DNA of 64,000 bases from JBDHTS01 sp044221445 (GCA_044221445.1 JBGAPF010000003.1:62001-126000); one strand, 5' to 3'; positions 43,665-52,602 are shown, counted from the stretch's first letter. A program made the numbers and translations. Notes: generated by a model from the sequence alone, not told the origin.

Positions 43665-44840
43665 ATGTCCAGAACATGGACGTCTTTGCCGGGTTTCTCC
43701 GGCGAAAAGAGATTCAGATTCGGATTACCGCGGGCCACAGTGGTGGCGCTGTGCACCCTTCTGTTATCCTCGTGCAGCCCTCAGCCCTCCAATTCCGGCA
43801 ATGTCTTTTCGGCGCAGACGACGACGCCGGCCCCCCCAGGCACAGAGGAAAAACCCGCCCTGCCCGGCCAGAGCGGCCGCGAGATTGGCCCGAACGGCCT
43901 GCCCGTCCTGCCGCCCCATGGCGTAAAGATCGAAGAACTGTTCGCGCCCGATATCCGTGACCCCATCGAGCGCGTGAAGCGCGTTGAAAACGCTGTCGTC
44001 GAACTGCGCCACGACTTCGATGCGGTCATGCCCTCGATCATGCGGCTGGTGTCTGTCGAACAGGATATGCAGACGCTGATCAGCCAGCTGGATTCCCTGG
44101 TCGGCCAGCCGCAGGGCGAGGCTGGACTTATGGCGTTGCCCGCTCCCGCCGTCAGTGGTGGAGACCCGCTTCCAGACACGGGCACGCTCACGCCCGAAGA
44201 TATCGCCGCCGCGCCCGAAGAGGCGCCCGCGGCTCCAGACCTTCCGCCCCAGAAGACGGAAGCCCTTGCGCAGGAAGATGCTGTCCCGCCCCGGACAGAG
44301 ACTCCTGTGCCCCTGCAGCCCCTGCCCCTGCATGCCCCGCAGCCGCAGGATAACGGCCCGCAGGCCCCACCGCCGCCGGCAACGGATGTCGCGACGGCAG
44401 CCCAGCCACCCCCGCAGCAAGGCCCGCCGCCCCGGGCCTCGCCTGTCCAGACATCGCCCCCTCCTTCTCCGGCCCCGGCCGCAGAACAACCCGCTTCGGC
44501 GGGTAGAGGCGTTTCTGTGACAGGGCTGCGGCTGGGTGACCACGGCGGCACGGCCCGGGTCGTGCTGGACGTCTCCGGCAAGACGTCTTGGCGCCGAGAC
44601 CTCGATAACAGCGAAAATCTGCTCGTTATCGAATTGCCGGAGGCCGGCTGGACAACCAGCCCGGCTCAATCGTTCGCGGCCAATCCCCTGGTCGCGTCCT
44701 ATACCGCGCAAGGCATGGAGGGTGGTAAAGGCACCCGCCTTATCCTTCAATTGAAAGCCTCGACCAGCGTGGTGAACGAAACGACGATCGCCCCGGACGG
44801 AACGAATGCTTTCCGCATCGTTCTCGACCTGAAGAAATAG
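43665..44840 (+). CDS. AMIN-domain lipoprotein 2 of the pilus-like locus
   Basis: The 391 residues show a lipobox (TLLLSSCS, Cys 37). The same coiled-coil block as lipoprotein 1 follows at about 103-145 (VKRVENAVVELRHDFDAVMP), then a long Pro/Ala/Gln-rich linker (about 150-285) able to span the peptidoglycan, and an AMIN domain at about 287-391 (VTGLRLGDHGGTARVVLD). The two genes are tandem duplicates that have diverged. It closes the locus. Confidence 0.8.
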   Translation: MSRTWTSLPGFSGEKRFRFGLPRATVVALCTLLLSSCSPQPSNSGNVFSAQTTTPAPPGTEEKPALPGQSGREIGPNGLPVLPPHGVKIEELFAPDIRDPIERVKRVENAVVELRHDFDAVMPSIMRLVSVEQDMQTLISQLDSLVGQPQGEAGLMALPAPAVSGGDPLPDTGTLTPEDIAAAPEEAPAAPDLPPQKTEALAQEDAVPPRTETPVPLQPLPLHAPQPQDNGPQAPPPPATDVATAAQPPPQQGPPPRASPVQTSPPPSPAPAAEQPASAGRGVSVTGLRLGDHGGTARVVLDVSGKTSWRRDLDNSENLLVIELPEAGWTTSPAQSFAANPLVASYTAQGMEGGKGTRLILQLKASTSVVNETTIAPDGTNAFRIVLDLKK

Positions 44841-44863
44841 CAGCCCCTTCCTGAAGGGACTGC
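44840..44863 (+). other. Hairpin at the end of the locus
   Basis: GCAG-CCCTT...AAGGG-CTGC forms a stem with one internal mismatch right at the stop of lipoprotein 2. There is no T-run, so termination is uncertain. Confidence 0.4.
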
Positions 44864-44961
44864 GTTTGGCATGACGACGGTATCGACGCCCTGTAAAGGG
44901 CGGGCGATCGTTATGTGTATCTGTAAATGGAAGACCTGGTGTCCCCGGGCGGAGAGGCAGG

Positions 44962-45672
44962 CTATCGCCTGTGCGCAAACCCCAGGAATTTTTCCGCCGC
45001 GACAAGGTCGCGGCGCATCGTGTCGTGCCGGCTCTTTTGATGCGGATCTTCGCCGTGAAGATCGTCTCGATAGATTGCGCTTTTATACGCCTCCTCGACG
45101 GTGGCGACGCGAAACGCCTCGTCCGCCCCCAGATCGCCCCGTGCAAAGCCCAGGCCGAGAACAAGCGAACCCGTCAGGGAAACAACCAGTTGCGCCACGG
45201 TAAACACCTCATCATCCATCGCGTCCAGCCCCATGCGCACTACCTTGAGGGCCATCTCCGGCTGCGACAGGGCCTTCAGGCTAGTGGTGACTTCCAGACG
45301 CGCCCCGTAGGCGCGTTCGAACCAGGCCAGCCACGGATCCCAGGCCGCCTTTTGTCTGGCGGCCATCGTTTCCTGCGGCGCGCGGTAGCACAGAAGGTCC
45401 GTATCGAGATAAGCGCACAGCATGTCCGTCATGGCGGGGCGGTCCCGCGCGACGCGTTCCAGCGCTGTGGTCAGCAATTGCGTCAAAGGCATGGTTTCTG
45501 GATCCACCGCATCGACCTGCGCCGCCCATTCCGCCATGATCGCATAAGCCAGAGCGTCTGAAGACGCGGCCAGGATGATCCTGCCCGGCGTGCGCACGGG
45601 GCGGCCATCGAGATGGATCTCGAAACCCGTTTCTCCGCGCACGACCGTGACAGCCTTGTAGAAACGCTTCAT
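44962..45672 (-). CDS. ATP12-family F1-ATPase assembly chaperone
   Basis: ATP12 proteins chaperone the alpha subunit of F1 ATPase in mitochondria and occur in alphaproteobacteria. The 236 residues begin MKRFYKAVTVVRGETGF. They contain LDGRPVRTPGRIILAA, the acidic AAQVDAVDPETMPLTQL and a helical C-terminal half. The ATG at 45672 overlaps the upstream stop (ATGA). Last gene of the reverse-strand operon that starts with degQ. Confidence 0.92.
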   Translation of the reverse strand: MKRFYKAVTVVRGETGFEIHLDGRPVRTPGRIILAASSDALAYAIMAEWAAQVDAVDPETMPLTQLLTTALERVARDRPAMTDMLCAYLDTDLLCYRAPQETMAARQKAAWDPWLAWFERAYGARLEVTTSLKALSQPEMALKVVRMGLDAMDDEVFTVAQLVVSLTGSLVLGLGFARGDLGADEAFRVATVEEAYKSAIYRDDLHGEDPHQKSRHDTMRRDLVAAEKFLGFAHRR

Positions 45673-46934
45673 GGAAGACTGCAATCCGTTTTGCCGGCGC
45701 GGGGACGCAGGGCAAAATGAAGCGCTTGGCCGTTTACGAGGCCTGAGCCGGCAAAAGAGCCCGCGTCTGTCGCCAAGACAACGGTATCCAGCTTCACCGT
45801 GCCCGGTATCTGGCGCGCGGCAAAACAATGTACGGACGCCGGAGGCAGCGTGGCGTCAAGAAGAGATGCAGGAAAACCCCCTTCAAACGCTGACAGGGAC
45901 AGCGTGCTGTCCTTCATTGAAATCTTTGCCGTAAAAGGCGCGGCTTGTACGCCACCGTTTTCTATTTTCTTTACGGTCAGGCGCGCATCGAGCGCATGCT
46001 GTTCCACGCGCGGGATACGGCTGACCCATTCCAGGATAATGCCCAGCATGGCGGAAAGATCGGCGGCATCGAGGACGGGCAGAACCACCGTACCCTGCCA
46101 GGGAGTCTTTTGATCGCGACGGATATCCACGTCCATGGCCGAACGGCCGAAATGCACATCGGCGCTGAATGTAAGCCCTTTTTTTTGTTCGCCGAAAATC
46201 ATTTTTCCGGCGAAACCCTTTTCATTTACCCCGAGCCGGGCAACATCCAGCACCAGCCCCTGGCCGAAGCGATGGGCGATGGTGCCCCGCACGGCGAGCG
46301 GTCCGGCATCGACCGTGAACCCGGCATGGTCGGGCAGGACGAGGCTGCGTCCCTTCTGTTTCATTTCAATGGCCGCCTTGACAGCTTCCCCCCCATACAT
46401 GCCCTGCAGCAGAATACCGGCGCGGTTATCGTAAGCCGCCTTGTCGAGACGTAGGGACGCAATGCTGAGGCCACGCTTGTCTATGATGCCGGGCTCGATT
46501 TCCATTTCCCTGATATCCAGCGCGCGCAGGCGTCGGCGCGACAGGAACAGGTCCCAGAAATTCATCGCGACCGACACATGCCCGGCGGTGACGGCGCGCA
46601 GGCCGCGCAACGGCTGGGTCGGCCCGGAACCGGGAATGGATTCATATAGTGAAAATTGATCGAAGGTTACGGACACGACCGGAAAGAAAGTCATGTATTT
46701 CAGCATGCCTATTTCTGCCTGCATGCCGGTCGCCTGGCCCAGATACTGTTCGAGCCCCTTTTTAAGGGAGTCGCTGCGTCCCGCCTGCATACTGAGAACC
46801 GTCAGGCCTAAACCGACCAGCAGCGCACACCAGAAAGCGGTTTTAAAAACGCGCCGCACGTTCCTTTTCCAGCGCGGCTCCGCGGCGCGCTCGGCGGCTT
46901 TCATCCTGGCGTCGTCGTCCCGGAACATGACCAT
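45669..46934 (-). CDS. AsmA-like membrane-anchored protein
   Basis: The 421 residues start at the ATG 46934 (AAGGA nine bases upstream). A basic N-terminus and one membrane helix (about 33-53, TAFWCALLVGLGLTVLSM) come first. A long periplasmic region of alternating beta strands follows (ALDIREMEIEPGIIDKRGLS, AGPLAVRGTIAHRFGQG), as in the AsmA/YhdP group of envelope lipid-transfer proteins. The family assignment rests on topology and style, not a clear motif. In many alphaproteobacteria a HAD hydrolase gene occupies this position between rluC and atp12. Confidence 0.65.
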   Translation of the reverse strand: MVMFRDDDARMKAAERAAEPRWKRNVRRVFKTAFWCALLVGLGLTVLSMQAGRSDSLKKGLEQYLGQATGMQAEIGMLKYMTFFPVVSVTFDQFSLYESIPGSGPTQPLRGLRAVTAGHVSVAMNFWDLFLSRRRLRALDIREMEIEPGIIDKRGLSIASLRLDKAAYDNRAGILLQGMYGGEAVKAAIEMKQKGRSLVLPDHAGFTVDAGPLAVRGTIAHRFGQGLVLDVARLGVNEKGFAGKMIFGEQKKGLTFSADVHFGRSAMDVDIRRDQKTPWQGTVVLPVLDAADLSAMLGIILEWVSRIPRVEQHALDARLTVKKIENGGVQAAPFTAKISMKDSTLSLSAFEGGFPASLLDATLPPASVHCFAARQIPGTVKLDTVVLATDAGSFAGSGLVNGQALHFALRPRAGKTDCSLP

Positions 46935-46939
46935 GGGCT

Positions 46940-47986
46940 TCAGTCCTTGAAAGGCGAAACGCGGCTGTCGGGATCGAAGCCCAAAGCCTGCCAGCTTTGC
47001 CGTAAGTCGTCTGGCAGCGGCGCCACCAGCGTAATCATCTTGTCGTTTTCCGTCGGATGCGCGACGACCAGTTGACGCGCATGCAGATGGAGGCGCCGTG
47101 CCAGGCTGTCCCCCATCCCGTCCAGCCAGGAGGCGCTGCCCCCGTATTTCTCGTCGCCCATGACCGGGCATTTCAGCACGTCCGCAGCATGGACGCGGAT
47201 CTGGTGTGTTCTCCCGGTGCGTGGCTGGAACGCGACGAAGGCCGCGCGCTTGGAAGCCCGTTCGACAACGGAGAAATCGGTCAGGGCCAGCTGGCCGCCC
47301 TTTTCGATGACCATGCGGTCTTTATGAGGGCCGTCGGGCTTCGCGATGGGCGCGTTGATCAACCCGTCATTCTGCACGGGCGCGGGCAATGTGATCGCCC
47401 AGTAGGTTTTTTTGGCGCGCCGGTCCTTGAACGCCTTGCCAAGACGCCGCACCGCATCCGCCGATCTGGCGCACAGCAATACGCCGGACGTATCGCGGTC
47501 GAGCCGGTGGATCAGGCGGGGTATCTGTTCGTACACGTCGGCCAGCGCAGGAAAATACGCGTCGATATGCCATTCCACCCCGCCGCCGCCCTGCGAGGCA
47601 AGCCCCGCAGGCTTGTTGAACGCGATGACGTCGCCGTCGTCGTAAAGCACGAGCGAGCGGATAAATTCCTGGTCCTGCCAGCTTAATTCCTTAACAGTTT
47701 TTTCACGTTCCGGCCTGTCTTCGACGGGCGGTATGCGCACCATCTGGCCCGCCAGCAGCCGGGCGTCCCCTTTGGCCTTTTTCCCGTCGATCTTGATCGC
47801 GCCCTTGCGGATCAGTTTCTGGGCAAGGCCATAGGGCACTTCCGGCACGGCCTTTTTCATCCAGCGGTCCAGGCGCTGCCCGTCATCGGCCAGCGGAACC
47901 TTGACGATCCGGGCCTCTTTCCTTTCGGGTTTGTTTTCTGCCGACACGATATCCGGGTTCAGCTCATCCACAGGCGCACACTCCAT
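46940..47986 (-). CDS. RluA-family 23S rRNA pseudouridine synthase (RluC-like)
   Basis: The enzyme isomerises uridines in 23S rRNA. The 348 residues have an N-terminal S4 RNA-binding domain (DDGQRLDRWMKKAVPEVPYG) and the catalytic motif HRLDRDTSGVLLCARS with its essential Asp, then GRTHQIRVHA. The start ATG at 47986 lies inside the 3' end of crcB, a 28-base overlap that couples the two. Longer frames upstream duplicate crcB sequence. Confidence 0.9.
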   Translation of the reverse strand: MECAPVDELNPDIVSAENKPERKEARIVKVPLADDGQRLDRWMKKAVPEVPYGLAQKLIRKGAIKIDGKKAKGDARLLAGQMVRIPPVEDRPEREKTVKELSWQDQEFIRSLVLYDDGDVIAFNKPAGLASQGGGGVEWHIDAYFPALADVYEQIPRLIHRLDRDTSGVLLCARSADAVRRLGKAFKDRRAKKTYWAITLPAPVQNDGLINAPIAKPDGPHKDRMVIEKGGQLALTDFSVVERASKRAAFVAFQPRTGRTHQIRVHAADVLKCPVMGDEKYGGSASWLDGMGDSLARRLHLHARQLVVAHPTENDKMITLVAPLPDDLRQSWQALGFDPDSRVSPFKD

Positions 47987-48339
47987 AAACCCGCCATCAA
48001 GGCCGCGACAGACAGAATGACCGAGCCACCCATATAAGCCGCAGCCGCGCCATAAGCGCCGCGTTCGACCAATAGCACGGTATCCAGGGAAAATGTTGAA
48101 AAAGTGGTAAAACCGCCGAAGATGCCGACCGTTAGGAAGGCCTTCCAGGCCTGGGGCAGCTCGCCGGCATGGGCGAACAGGCCGGCCAGGATGCCCATTG
48201 CCAGAGACCCGAGAATGTTGATCAGCATTATGCCATAGGGAAACCCCGTGCCAAGCCAACCGGAAATCATTGTATTAAGACCGTGCCGCAACACCGCCCC
48301 CAGCCCGCCGCCAATCCCGATTGCCAGTATGACGTTCAT
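47959..48339 (-). CDS. crcB: Fluoride exporter CrcB/Fluc
   Basis: Fluc proteins are small dimeric fluoride channels. The 126 residues contain four membrane segments, the family motif GGFTTFSTFS near residue 74 and the conserved Asn in LINILGSLAMG. The gap to rarA is only 33 bases and has no fluoride riboswitch. Confidence 0.95.
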   Translation of the reverse strand: MNVILAIGIGGGLGAVLRHGLNTMISGWLGTGFPYGIMLINILGSLAMGILAGLFAHAGELPQAWKAFLTVGIFGGFTTFSTFSLDTVLLVERGAYGAAAAYMGGSVILSVAALMAGLWSVRLWMS

Positions 48340-48372
48340 AGTCGAAGTCCTTTTAAAATACAGAATATCAGT

Positions 48373-49692
48373 TTAATTCTCTTTGACCTGAATCTGTTTT
48401 CTTAATTTTGACCAGTATTCGAGCCTTTTTTGTATCTCACGCTCGAACCCGCGCTCAAGCGGCTGGTAAAATTCCTGCCGCTCCATGTCGTCCGGAAAAT
48501 AGTTCTGTCCGGAAAACCCTTCCGGCGTATCGGGGTCGTAGGCGTAATCCTTGCCGTATCCCATGTTTTTCATCATCTTGGTGGGGGCGTTCAGTATGTG
48601 CATGGGCGGCATCAGCGATCCTGTCTCCTGCGCGCTGCGCCGCGCGGCTTTATAGGCTACATAGGCGGCATTGGATTTCGGAGCGGTCGCCAGATAAAGA
48701 AGCGCCTGCGCCAAAGCCAGTTCTCCTTCGGGACTGCCGAGGCGCTCGTAGGTTTCCCAGGCGTTGATGCACATGGATAAAGCATCGGGCTGCGCGAGGC
48801 CGATATCCTCGACCGCCATGCGGGTCATGCGGCGGGCGATATAGCGCGGGTCTTCGCCACCGTTCAGCATACGGCAAAACCAGTAAAGCGCGGCATCGGC
48901 GTCCGACCCGCGCACGGATTTGTGCAGGGCACTGATCAAGTTGTAATGCGCATCGTCCTTTTTATCGTAAAGCGGCGCCCGGCGCTGTACCAGCGCGCTT
49001 AAAGCGGCCGTATCCAGGACCTGGTTGTCGCCGGTTTCATTGAAAATCTGTTCCGTCATGGTCAGAAGATAGCGTCCGTCGCCGTCCGCCATCGCCTTCA
49101 TGGATTCTCTTGCCTCTTGCGCAAGAGGGAGGGTGCGGTCGAAATATTTTTCGGCGCGCCCCAGCAATCCTTCCAGCGCGGCATCGTCAAGACGCTTCAG
49201 GACGAAGACCTGGCAGCGCGACAGCAGCGCGGCGTTAAGTTCAAAAGAGGGGTTTTCCGTGGTCGCGCCGATCAGCGTGATGGTGCCGTCCTCGACCACG
49301 GGCAGAAAAGCGTCCTGCTGAGATTTGTTGAAGCGATGGATCTCATCGACGAACAGAAGGGTTCCCGTCCCCTTTTGCCGCCGGACGCGCGCGCTCTCGA
49401 ACAGTTTCTTCAGATCGGCAACACCTGAAAAGATCGCCGAGATCTGTTCGAAATGCAGGTCTGTATGCCCTGCGAGAATCCGTGCCAGGGTCGTTTTGCC
49501 GCAGCCCGGCGGCCCCCACAGGATCATCGACGGGATGCGGCCGCGTTCGACCAGCCTGCGCAGGGAACCGTCGGCGGAGCCGACCAAGTGGCTTTGCCCT
49601 GCGATCTCTTCCAGGGTGCGGGGACGCAAACGGTCAGCCAGCGGCCGCGGGGCGGTGTCGGCTACCGGTTCGTTTTCAAAGAGATCTGCCAT
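48373..49692 (-). CDS. rarA: Replication-associated recombination protein A (RarA/MgsA)
   Basis: RarA is an AAA+ ATPase acting at stalled replication forks. The 439 residues show Walker A WGPPGCGKTTLA, Walker B LLFVDEIHRFNKSQQD, the sensor GATTENPSFELN, and the C-terminal tetramerisation region. It lies 30 bases downstream of degQ in the same operon. Confidence 0.95.
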   Translation of the reverse strand: MADLFENEPVADTAPRPLADRLRPRTLEEIAGQSHLVGSADGSLRRLVERGRIPSMILWGPPGCGKTTLARILAGHTDLHFEQISAIFSGVADLKKLFESARVRRQKGTGTLLFVDEIHRFNKSQQDAFLPVVEDGTITLIGATTENPSFELNAALLSRCQVFVLKRLDDAALEGLLGRAEKYFDRTLPLAQEARESMKAMADGDGRYLLTMTEQIFNETGDNQVLDTAALSALVQRRAPLYDKKDDAHYNLISALHKSVRGSDADAALYWFCRMLNGGEDPRYIARRMTRMAVEDIGLAQPDALSMCINAWETYERLGSPEGELALAQALLYLATAPKSNAAYVAYKAARRSAQETGSLMPPMHILNAPTKMMKNMGYGKDYAYDPDTPEGFSGQNYFPDDMERQEFYQPLERGFEREIQKRLEYWSKLRKQIQVKEN

Positions 49693-49722
49693 GCCATAAA
49701 CTAGAACAATCCATGAACGATA

Positions 49723-51147
49723 TCAACGGATGATCATCTGGCGCTTGCGTCCATGGGAATCGATCAGCAACTGCCAGGCCGACGCGCCTTTGAGCGCGGT
49801 CTGCAGGGTTCTGACGTTGGGTATTTTTTCGTTGTTGACGGCCAGGATGATATCGCCCTTCTCTACCACGCGGGACGCCTGTGTGCCTCTCTGGACGGCC
49901 GTGACGATGACGCCCTGTTCCTGCGCGATGCCCATCTCGACAGCCACGGCAGGGTTGATGTTGGCAATAGTGGCGCCGCCAAGCGGGCCGTCTCCCGACA
50001 GTTTCGTTTCCTCGCGCGGCGGATCGTCGGGCGGAGCGATGGCTCTGACGCTGACCGTCTTCCGTTCGTTTTTATGCAGGATATCGAACTGCGCCGTCCC
50101 GTCGATGGGGATCGTCGCCATGCGGAACCGCACCTCGCCTGGATCCGTCACGATCCGCCCGTTCATGGCGGTGATGACGTCGCCGATTTCAGCGCCTGCC
50201 GCACGCAGCGGGCTGGCTTTGTCGAGTCCCGCGATCAACAGGCCATGGGGCGCATCGAACCCAAGGGATTCGGCGATATCCGCGGTAACTTTCTGTGCCG
50301 TAAGGCCAAGCCAGGGTCTGACGATCCGCTCGCCCGTCTGGCCCGACCTGACGGCGGCCAGGACCGCCACCACCATGTCGGAAGGAACGGCAAAACCGAT
50401 ACCGAGTGAGCCCCCGTCACGCGAATAGATGGCCGAATTTATGCCGACGACGCTGCCGTCCATCGCCACCAGCGGTCCGCCGGAATTGCCAGGGTTGATG
50501 GCGGCGTCCGTCTGGATGAAGAAATTGAAATCGCTGATGTCCTGCGAAGACCGCGCCAGCGCCGACACGATTCCGCTCGTCACCGTCTGTCCGACGCCGA
50601 ACGGATTGCCGATGGCCAGCACAAGATCGCCCACCTCAAGATCTCCGCTCGCCTGCAGCGTGACGAACGGTAACGGCGCGCCCTTGTTTTTGATGCGAAG
50701 GACGGCCAGATCCGACGCCTTGTCGACGATCACCTTATCGGCGTCGAATTCACGCCCGTCGGGCAGGACCGCGTTGATTTCGTCGGCTTCGGCCACCACA
50801 TGCGCGTTGGTGACCACCAGCCCGTCCTTGTCTACGATCACGCCGGAACCGAGCGCATTTTCAACCAGCTTGCGCGACAACCCGCCAGGCGCATCCGGCA
50901 TGCCGAACGCACCGCCAAAAAACTGCTGGAAAAAAGGATCGTCCATGAAAGGATTGAACTGCCGCTGCGTCACCGTGCGTTTCGTATAAATATTGACGAC
51001 CGCAGGCGCGACTTTTTTGACCAGCGGCGCGAAGGACAACTGCATTTGCGGCGCCGCCTGAGGAAGGATTTTATCCTGGGCGAGGCAAGGAGAAATGGCC
51101 ATGCCTGAAAGCGCGACGGCGAATATCAAAGATTTGATCATTTTCAT
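49723..51147 (-). CDS. Do-family periplasmic serine protease (DegQ/DegP-like)
   Basis: The protein degrades or refolds misfolded envelope proteins. The 474 residues have a signal peptide (cut near CLAQD) and a trypsin-like domain with His116 (TNAHVV), Asp146 (SDLAVL) and Ser222 (NPGNSGGPL). Two PDZ domains follow (from about 275 and about 390). The N-terminal loop FNPFMDDPFFQQFFGG is typical of the LA loop. It heads the reverse-strand operon. Confidence 0.95.
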   Translation of the reverse strand: MKMIKSLIFAVALSGMAISPCLAQDKILPQAAPQMQLSFAPLVKKVAPAVVNIYTKRTVTQRQFNPFMDDPFFQQFFGGAFGMPDAPGGLSRKLVENALGSGVIVDKDGLVVTNAHVVAEADEINAVLPDGREFDADKVIVDKASDLAVLRIKNKGAPLPFVTLQASGDLEVGDLVLAIGNPFGVGQTVTSGIVSALARSSQDISDFNFFIQTDAAINPGNSGGPLVAMDGSVVGINSAIYSRDGGSLGIGFAVPSDMVVAVLAAVRSGQTGERIVRPWLGLTAQKVTADIAESLGFDAPHGLLIAGLDKASPLRAAGAEIGDVITAMNGRIVTDPGEVRFRMATIPIDGTAQFDILHKNERKTVSVRAIAPPDDPPREETKLSGDGPLGGATIANINPAVAVEMGIAQEQGVIVTAVQRGTQASRVVEKGDIILAVNNEKIPNVRTLQTALKGASAWQLLIDSHGRKRQMIIR

Positions 51148-51432
51148 ACTCCAGGGAAGCCATATATAACTGCATTGGGGTAAGAAAAGAGCCAGTTTTT
51201 TTGATTTTTAAAATGACAAATAAAAATAAACAGAGGAAAAGCATGCTAATTGAGACAATCGTAAATCGCTCGCATAAGATCAAGCTAATATTAACACTAA
51301 AAAAAAACTGGATTTCCTTGGGGTTTGGCTGCAGAATTTGCTTGTAACGGATCGGCATAATTATTTTTTAGAGTATACTTTGTTTATTGTATTTCCGGCC
51401 CGTTCGTTGATTTCAGGAAGGGGATTCGTGAG
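51148..51432. other. AT-rich divergent intergenic region
   Basis: These 285 bases lie between degQ (reverse) and the cold-shock gene (forward) and must hold both promoters. The tract from 51180 to 51310 is strongly AT-rich with several A and T runs. TATACT at 51374-51379 is a candidate -10 for the forward gene. No -35 is clear, and no credible gene is present. Confidence 0.5.
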
Positions 51433-51987
51433 GTGCAGGCGAGCCAGCGGCAAATGGACGATTTTATGCCGGTCGGCCCTGAAGACATGCCTGAAGGCGA
51501 TCCCGTCAAAGCAAAACTGAAATGGTTCAATTCCCCCAAGGGATTTGGCTTTGTCGTGCCGGATGGCGAGGCTATCGATGCCTTTCTCCATGTCACCACG
51601 CTTCAGCGCGCCGGCGTCCAGAAGCTGGGTGAAGGCGCTGAACTGTTGTGTCATATCGTACGCGGGCCGAAAGGTGCGCATGTCACCCATGTCGCCAGTC
51701 TTCTGCACGAGGGCGACGTGCCGGAAATGCTCACCGCGGCGAAAGACTGGCCGGGCCATGCGGATTGCGTATTGCTGCGCATGGAAGGACGCGTCAAATG
51801 GTATAAGCCGGACAAAGGGTTCGGATTTATCGTGCCCGAAGACGGCCTGAAGGACGTCTTCGTCCATAAAACCTGCCTTGAACGGTATGGCCTTGAATCC
51901 CTCAACACCGGCCAGCGCGTCAATATGCTGGTGCGCGTCGTGCCCAAAGGGCGCGAAGCGATGGAGCTTGAGCTTCCCCAGGACTAA
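51433..51987 (+). CDS. Double cold-shock-domain protein
   Basis: The 184 residues hold two cold-shock domains. The first is at about 24-92 with WFNSPKGFGFVVPDG, the second at about 116-182 with WYKPDKGFGFIVPEDG; both keep the aromatic RNP-like residues for nucleic-acid binding. In the first the second RNP is AFLHVTTL, in the second VFVHKTCL. I use a GTG at 51433, about nine bases after GGAAGGGG; an ATG at 51454 has no binding site. Probably an RNA chaperone. Confidence 0.9.
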   Translation: MQASQRQMDDFMPVGPEDMPEGDPVKAKLKWFNSPKGFGFVVPDGEAIDAFLHVTTLQRAGVQKLGEGAELLCHIVRGPKGAHVTHVASLLHEGDVPEMLTAAKDWPGHADCVLLRMEGRVKWYKPDKGFGFIVPEDGLKDVFVHKTCLERYGLESLNTGQRVNMLVRVVPKGREAMELELPQD

Positions 51988-52021
51988 AAAAAAAGGCTGC
52001 GATGTCGTCATCGGCAGCCTT
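51986..52021 (-). terminator. Terminator of gcrA (reverse strand)
   Basis: Read on the reverse strand, AAGGCTGC and GCAGCCTT enclose an inner GATG/CATC stem and are followed by nine T. On the forward strand the T-run is absent, so it mainly serves gcrA and ends at the cold-shock gene stop. Confidence 0.85.
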
Positions 52022-52042
52022 GTCTTTAGAACTTACAGCTTT

Positions 52043-52540
52043 TTAAGCAACGGCTTCTTTCGCTTCGTCCTCAACGGCGTGCGGCTGTACATTGTCTTCA
52101 AAATCCTCAGCCTGAAGAGTACGGGCGCGGGCAGCCTGATAGGCGGCTTTCGCATGGTCGGGGCAATATGGCAGGCCGGGGACGGACTGGCAGCCGCAGA
52201 AGCTGAAATTGGACTCGCGCGGATCGCCCGACGGCCAGCGGCACATGCGATCTTTCAGATCCGACATCTTGACGCCTTTGCTGTTTTTAAACGGAACATC
52301 CGTATTGGCCGGACGCGCAAGGACAGGCAAAGGTTTTTCGCGCAGAGGAAGCGGCGTCAGAATTATTTTCTGGTTGTCCTGCTGGATCGGCGAAATGCGA
52401 TTGGAGAGTTTGAGGCGATGGGCTTTGCCGATCACCGCGTTACGGGTCACGCCGCCAAGCTCCTTGGCAATTTCCGCCGCCGTCCGGCCTTCGCACCAGA
52501 GTTTTTTGAGTAAAGCGACCCGTTCATCCGTCCAGCTCAT
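52043..52540 (-). CDS. gcrA: GcrA cell-cycle regulator
   Basis: GcrA is an alphaproteobacterial sigma70-associated factor that activates promoters carrying CcrM-methylated GANTC sites. The 165 residues start MSWTDERVALLKKLWCEG, with the helix-turn-helix TAAEIAKELGGVTRNAVIGK. They end in a sigma-binding Cys/His region (CRWPSGDP, FCGC, YCPDHAKAAY). A longer frame upstream to 52768 overlaps era and is not real. GANTC sites cluster upstream. Confidence 0.94.
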   Translation of the reverse strand: MSWTDERVALLKKLWCEGRTAAEIAKELGGVTRNAVIGKAHRLKLSNRISPIQQDNQKIILTPLPLREKPLPVLARPANTDVPFKNSKGVKMSDLKDRMCRWPSGDPRESNFSFCGCQSVPGLPYCPDHAKAAYQAARARTLQAEDFEDNVQPHAVEDEAKEAVA

Positions 52541-52602
52541 GCTTTTCTTTCCCCTTGATGCGCCGATGTTTAAAAAGACGCAGAAATGAACAGCAATAGG
52601 CT

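Noticed and set aside
48340..48372. Fluoride riboswitch ahead of crcB
   Set aside because: The 33-base gap is too short and contains no matching motif.
51071..51358. 95-residue reverse frame upstream of degQ
   Set aside because: It overlaps the degQ signal peptide in another frame and is mostly AT-rich spacer.
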